Of a stretch of 64,000 nucleotides of DNA, positions 59,701 through 64,000 are shown piece by piece. The notes below the pieces were generated by a model. It saw nothing but the letters and a program-made list of their open reading frames with translations, was not told the origin of the DNA and ran no database searches. The translations under genes and the position numbers were made by a program. Source of the stretch: Dipodascopsis uninucleata var. uninucleata (lineage: Eukaryota > Ascomycota > Lipomycetes > Lipomycetales > Lipomycetaceae); contig JAJLTO010000014.1 in the NCBI GenBank assembly GCA_030568195.1, positions 62,001 through 126,000 of the forward strand. Direction: 5' to 3'. Numbering within the stretch: the stretch's first letter is position 1; every line of letters begins with the position of its first letter.

Positions 59701-60806
59701 GCGATGGCGTTCGATATGGCTCATGAAGGCGTCCGATAGCTGGAATCTGTTACCTTCTTGCGACTACAACGGTGCATACTTAGTGCAATAAATGACAGAT
59801 AAAATGTATGCTGTACATAGGACAGGCAAATTCTAAATTTACGCGTTTGGCACAATAAAAGAAAATTATCAATTTGCAATGTAGCTGTCATAGGTATTTA
59901 CAGTGTGATATTGTAGCCTACGAGCACGTTCCTATCCTCGCTTTATTCTTCGAAGTTGAGTTCTTCTTCTTCACATGGACCATGAATTTCATGGTCAGTG
60001 TTCTCTAGCATATGCTTGTCATTTTCTGGGCATGCAAAGACCCATCTTTCTTCTTCTTACTTATCTGTGCTTCGTGCGCTAAGCCTGTTCCGAGAAGATA
60101 CCTGGCTATCTTGAAGCAATTGGCACGTCTACGCACGGGTTAAAGCTTTTCCTGCTAACATATTTAGTCTTAGCTCGATTTAACTTTTGTACGCTATATT
60201 TCGGATATCCTGATAATGTATATTCTACGATAAATAGACAGATTATTACCTATCTAGTGCAAATACTAGCTCTTCGAAGTATAATTTGTAAGGAGGTGAA
60301 AGGCTAACTACGTGAATTCTAAAAACGATCATTCTAAACGACCAAATCTTAAAATGCTAGTCATATAAGACGCCACACAGACTCTAAAAATATACCATAT
60401 ACTTAGCATAGAGAAACTCAAGCAACTTTGTATTCAATACAATAATAGCCCGCAGATTGTTGTAACCAGTGCGCTAGATATAGAGGGAATAACTAAGAGT
60501 GAAAATAAGATTTGTCTTAGCGTAATAACATCTAGACTAGCTGGAAACTGGGCTCTTTACTACTGAAGCAGACACGCTTGAGTAGCAGATGTGGATCAAG
60601 AACAGGACTGATAATTACGAAAAGAAACGCAAATTAGGAGACAGGCAACAGAGATACGAATCATATCCGGGAATATAAGTAATCACCGTTCTGGCAGTTG
60701 AGTCAATGACAGTTTTGAGAATCATTACTTCAAGAGACTGAGGAACAATACTGTCAGGTTTTGAGTCTATCTTAGTTTTCCTACAAGTACAATATAAAAC
60801 ATAACT
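56775..60806. other. 4-kb gene-free region between tRNA and permease B
   Basis: No open frame longer than about 72 codons and no recognisable domain on either strand. Two perfect hairpins lie close together at 57692-57706 and 57748-57767. The sequence looks like ordinary diverged spacer, with no long repeat. The last few hundred bases should hold the permease B promoter. Confidence 0.5.
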
Positions 60807-62483
60807 ATGGAGAAGAACACTTCACCATATGGAGCCTCTAGCGGTAGCGATGAGTATGATGCTACTAATGAGGAGACTGCTCCTTCCTCTTTCTTCGGCA
60901 AGTTGGCCAAAAAGATGCAGTTATCTTCCAGTGATCCAATGAGAAATTCAAATGCTGACTTAGACCCTGTGCCACCTCACAGACGAACATGGCGTACTTA
61001 CAACTATGTCATGTACTGGATTTCTGACAACTTTTCTCCTGGAGGATATCGTAATGCTGCCTCTCTCATGGAGGTAGGTCTTTCATGGAGGGACGCATTA
61101 ATATGTATTGCGGTCTCCCAGATCATCATTGGTGCTGTCATCGTTATCAATGGTGTTTCTGGTTCTACTTATCGAGTTGGATTCTCAGTTCAATCTCGTG
61201 CTTCTTTCGGTTATTATTTTTCCTATCTCATGATTCTTATGCGTATGGTCACTGGCATTTTCTGGTATGGTATTAATGTCTATACTGGCGCAGAGTGTAT
61301 TCAGTCTATCATTTTGGCTATCTGGCCGTCCTTCCGTAACGTCAGGAATGCATTGCCAGAGTCAGCTAACATCACTACTCAGATGATGACTGCTTATATT
61401 GTGTACTTCGTTATTATGCTTCCCGTGCATTTCGTGCCTATGCATAAGTTGAGATGGCTCTTTACTATCAAGGCTATTAGTACTCCTATTGTTGGTCTTG
61501 CTATTATGGGATGGACTATTCATAAAGTCGGTGTTAATGGTGATCTCTTTAAACAGGATACAACTGTTCATGGTTCCAAGTACGCTTGGATTTTCTTGGC
61601 AGGTCTTTATTCTAATATTGGCTCTTGGGCCACTCTTGGTGTTAATGTTCCTGATTTCACACGTTATGCTAAGTCTAATAACTCTGCCTTCATTACTGCT
61701 ATTGTTTTACCTGCAACTGGTTGCTTAATTACTTTCTTCGGTGTTGTTTTAGCTTCCGGATCCCATATTCTTTATGGTGAAATTTTGTGGGATCCTCTAC
61801 TTTTCATTGACCACTGGACTTCTAGAGGTGGACGTGCCGCTGCTTTTTTCTGTGCTTTTTTCTTTTTGATTGCTCAGATTGGTGTCAATATTGCTGCCAA
61901 TTCCGTCTCTGCTGCCAATGATCTCAATTGCATGTTCCCTAAGTATGTCAACATTCGTCGTGGTCAGATCATTGTTGCATTCCTTGGTTCGTGGGCTTTA
62001 ACTCCATGGAACATTCTTACATCTGGTGCTGCTTTCCTTAATTTCATGTCCGGATATTCTGTCTGGCTTGGACCTATTGCTGGTATGCTTTTCAGCGATT
62101 TCTACTTGGTTCACAAGAGAAAGTATGATGTGTGGGAGCTCTATGATAAGAATGGTATCTATAGATACAACAAGTTTGGTGTTAATTGGCGTGCATTTGT
62201 TGCCTTTTTCATTGGATGGGTTCCTCTTCTACCAGGATTTATTCCAGCTGTTAACAGTAAAATTACTGTTTCAGTCGGTGTTTCGCACTTATATGATGTC
62301 GGTTATTTCTATGGATTTGGAGCTACTGCTCTTTCTTACTACGTTATTTGTACCATTTGGCCTGCAAAACAGACTATGCTGGAGCGTGGTGTCTATCCTG
62401 ATAGTGATGTAGTTGGCCATAATGAAGTAATCGATGCTGTTGAAGGCGAGATCGTCACCGAAGTGCCTAATAAGAAGGCTTAA
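60807..62483 (+). CDS. NCS1 nucleobase/allantoin/vitamin permease, paralogue B
   Basis: An intronless 558-aa membrane protein, strongly similar along its whole length to the 53235-54938 product. Shared stretches include LDPVPP-RRTW-TYNYVMYWISDNFSP, GLYSNIGSWATLGVNVPDFT, FFCAFFFLIAQIGVNIAANS and GPIAGMLFSDFYLVHKRKYD. The termini differ: MEKNTSPYGASSGSDEYD at the start and an ending in EVPNKKA, without the acidic tail of paralogue A. About 12 membrane segments. The third codon positions favour T/C in a biased way, suggesting good expression. The pair probably arose by duplication; the similarity is clearly higher than between named Fur4, Dal4 and Fui1 members as I remember them. Substrate unknown; both likely reside in the plasma membrane. 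Confidence 0.93.
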   Translation: MEKNTSPYGASSGSDEYDATNEETAPSSFFGKLAKKMQLSSSDPMRNSNADLDPVPPHRRTWRTYNYVMYWISDNFSPGGYRNAASLMEVGLSWRDALICIAVSQIIIGAVIVINGVSGSTYRVGFSVQSRASFGYYFSYLMILMRMVTGIFWYGINVYTGAECIQSIILAIWPSFRNVRNALPESANITTQMMTAYIVYFVIMLPVHFVPMHKLRWLFTIKAISTPIVGLAIMGWTIHKVGVNGDLFKQDTTVHGSKYAWIFLAGLYSNIGSWATLGVNVPDFTRYAKSNNSAFITAIVLPATGCLITFFGVVLASGSHILYGEILWDPLLFIDHWTSRGGRAAAFFCAFFFLIAQIGVNIAANSVSAANDLNCMFPKYVNIRRGQIIVAFLGSWALTPWNILTSGAAFLNFMSGYSVWLGPIAGMLFSDFYLVHKRKYDVWELYDKNGIYRYNKFGVNWRAFVAFFIGWVPLLPGFIPAVNSKITVSVGVSHLYDVGYFYGFGATALSYYVICTIWPAKQTMLERGVYPDSDVVGHNEVIDAVEGEIVTEVPNKKA

Positions 62484-64000
62484 TCGTCTTATTTGTTTCT
62501 AAGTGCATAGTATTTCTCTCTTTCCTTTGTATATTTCGTTCGACAAGTTCAATTGGTTATAAATAACTTTTTTGGAGTTGATTCTTGTCTATTGGTTGTT
62601 GTGGGGTTAGTAGTTCTATATATAATTCTTTTTCTGTTTTGTTTCTGGTTTCTTTATGAAGATGAACGAATAACACTACGACTAGGATTTTTTAATTTTG
62701 GTATTTAACTGTATTATAGATACAAGCCCCTGAGCTTTGAATATGATTTTTTTTCACAGTGACTTTGATTGCAAAACTTTTATCCTGATTCATTTAATTG
62801 TAATAATGACCTGACTATCCATTTCAAGTGAGCTTTGATCAATTTGCAATTAGATTAAGAGTACGTGTATATGTTTACACTTTAAATGATATCACGTGGC
62901 GCGGTAGACTTGTAAAGGATGACAAACGATGGGACTCACCGGTCGACACTACGATTTATTATACTTACTTCGTAATGTTCAATATATATATGAGCATTGC
63001 TTGGTTTACAAGTAGAATTGGCATAAGCCTTTATCGAAGGAAAAGGAATAGCGACAGCCTGTTGTATCAAAAAAGTGCACGAAAGACTATTGAGAAAGAA
63101 AGGGTACAGATTAAAGAGAAGATATCAAATGTTGTTGTCAAAACCACTGATAGTCTAGAACTAGTTCTTGATGTATTTGCAGGGGCAAGTAATAACTTTG
63201 CGCTTACGAATCTTTTCCTGATCTATATTGCGAATTCGACACAATGGGATTGTAAGAAAATAGAGAAATACGAAGCGCTTGAATTTTTTTTGGTTGCTAC
63301 TTTCTCATATTTTTTTCTCTTTATATCGCCAACATGACAATGTATAACACACTGCAATATAGTACATGTATGGATACCGATGATAGGAAGTCTATGCTAG
63401 AGAGAAACAAAATGTTGCTAACTAACTTGCTTGTGGCATCACATCACAAGATTTGGAATATACTGGTGATAAGTTAATCTACTCAATCATAGTGGTAGAC
63501 GAAGGTGATAGCAAAGCTACTAAAGCTGTTTATGGTCAAATGACAGTTAGACGTCTAAGTTAGACAGTCAGTTTTGGTTTGACTGAAAATTAAATAATTA
63601 TGATGCATACTATATTGTTTGAATCCGGTTTATTTCCTGTGCATATAAGAATCAAGCACATATCTTTATCTATTATGAAATTTCTTTTATCCTAATATTT
63701 TAGTTGAGATGTTTATTGCGCTATAAGCAAACGATGCGTCCTTTGATTCTATAACTTTCTTCAAGTGCTCATGTCTTCACCACAGCGTTGAAATATATGG
63801 TGCTGAATTAGAATAATTTTTACGAATCCATGCAACCACATATTATGTGTCTTGAGTTTCAGACGTCACCATTAATATAGTCTTATATCTACAAATATAG
63901 GCGAAGCTGTCGAAACAATCGAATCTCAACTTATATAGAATGCAGAAGGCTAAGGCTATTGATTCTTTGTTTTACTATAGTACTATGTTGTTAATGTTAC
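62484..64000. other. Right end of the window, no assigned gene
   Basis: 1.5 kb. A plus-strand frame at 62828-63337 is open for 169 codons but begins with GTG, lacks family resemblance and ends in an F/Y-rich low-complexity tail, so it is not called. No other gene is visible. Confidence 0.5.

Noticed and set aside
54939-60806. Possible centromere or heterochromatic domain because of low gene density and a tRNA
   Set aside because: No long or inverted repeats and no special base composition are visible; one tRNA and a 5.9-kb gap are not sufficient.
62828-63337. 169-codon plus-strand frame near the right end
   Set aside because: It begins with GTG, its first ATG is about 50 codons in, no family resemblance is seen, and it ends in F/Y-rich low complexity. 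AT-rich spacer can give such frames by chance.

Overview
The window is nuclear DNA of a fungus, and the gene set points to an ascomycete. It is AT-rich, with short GT-AG introns (about 55-424 nt) whose branch points resemble TACTGAC or CTAAC. It carries fungal families such as a Gas/Gel glucanosyltransferase, an F-BAR/C1/SH3 protein like Bzz1, an FHA protein like Tos4/Plm2, a CENP-L/Fta1-like kinetochore protein and two NCS1 nucleobase permeases. Intron density is higher than in budding yeasts, and a HomolD-like box lies upstream of the RPL37 gene. Together these suggest an early-diverging, Taphrinomycotina-like lineage; that placement is inference. I recognise 23 protein-coding genes, one of them of unknown family, and two tRNA-Ser genes. 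Exon structures were joined by hand from splice signals and reading phase, and nearly all give family-typical protein lengths.

Left part (1-21 kb): about 2.9 kb without a convincing gene, then a CENP-L/Fta1-like protein, dihydroorotase (pyrimidine synthesis), EMG1 (18S rRNA methyltransferase), a Rad26/ATRIP-like checkpoint protein, the ER P5A ATPase SPF1, CDP-diacylglycerol synthase CDS1 and the nonsense-mediated decay factor UPF2.

Middle part (22-46 kb): a betaine-aldehyde-dehydrogenase-like ALDH, an FHA protein, RPL37, a GH72 cell-wall transglycosylase, DBP5 (mRNA export helicase), BZZ1 (endocytosis and actin), the Mediator kinase CDK8/SSN3, an intron-bearing tRNA-Ser(GCU), an ARF6-type GTPase, dynactin p25, phosphomannose isomerase and NOP16 (60S biogenesis).

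Right part (46-64 kb): glutathione-dependent formaldehyde dehydrogenase, an Obg-like GTPase of the YGR210C family, an unrecognised Ser/Arg-rich protein, and two divergently oriented NCS1 permease paralogues. A 5.9-kb stretch between the paralogues holds only the second tRNA-Ser(GCU).

The genes are ordinary housekeeping functions without operon logic; neighbours mostly share divergent promoters or convergent 3' ends. I see no mobile element, CRISPR array, biosynthetic cluster or clearly new system. The most notable features are gene-structural: a start codon split by an intron in SPF1, an 8-nt internal micro-exon in the YGR210C-like gene, and two tRNA-Ser copies identical in the mature part whose introns differ but keep the same palindromic fold.
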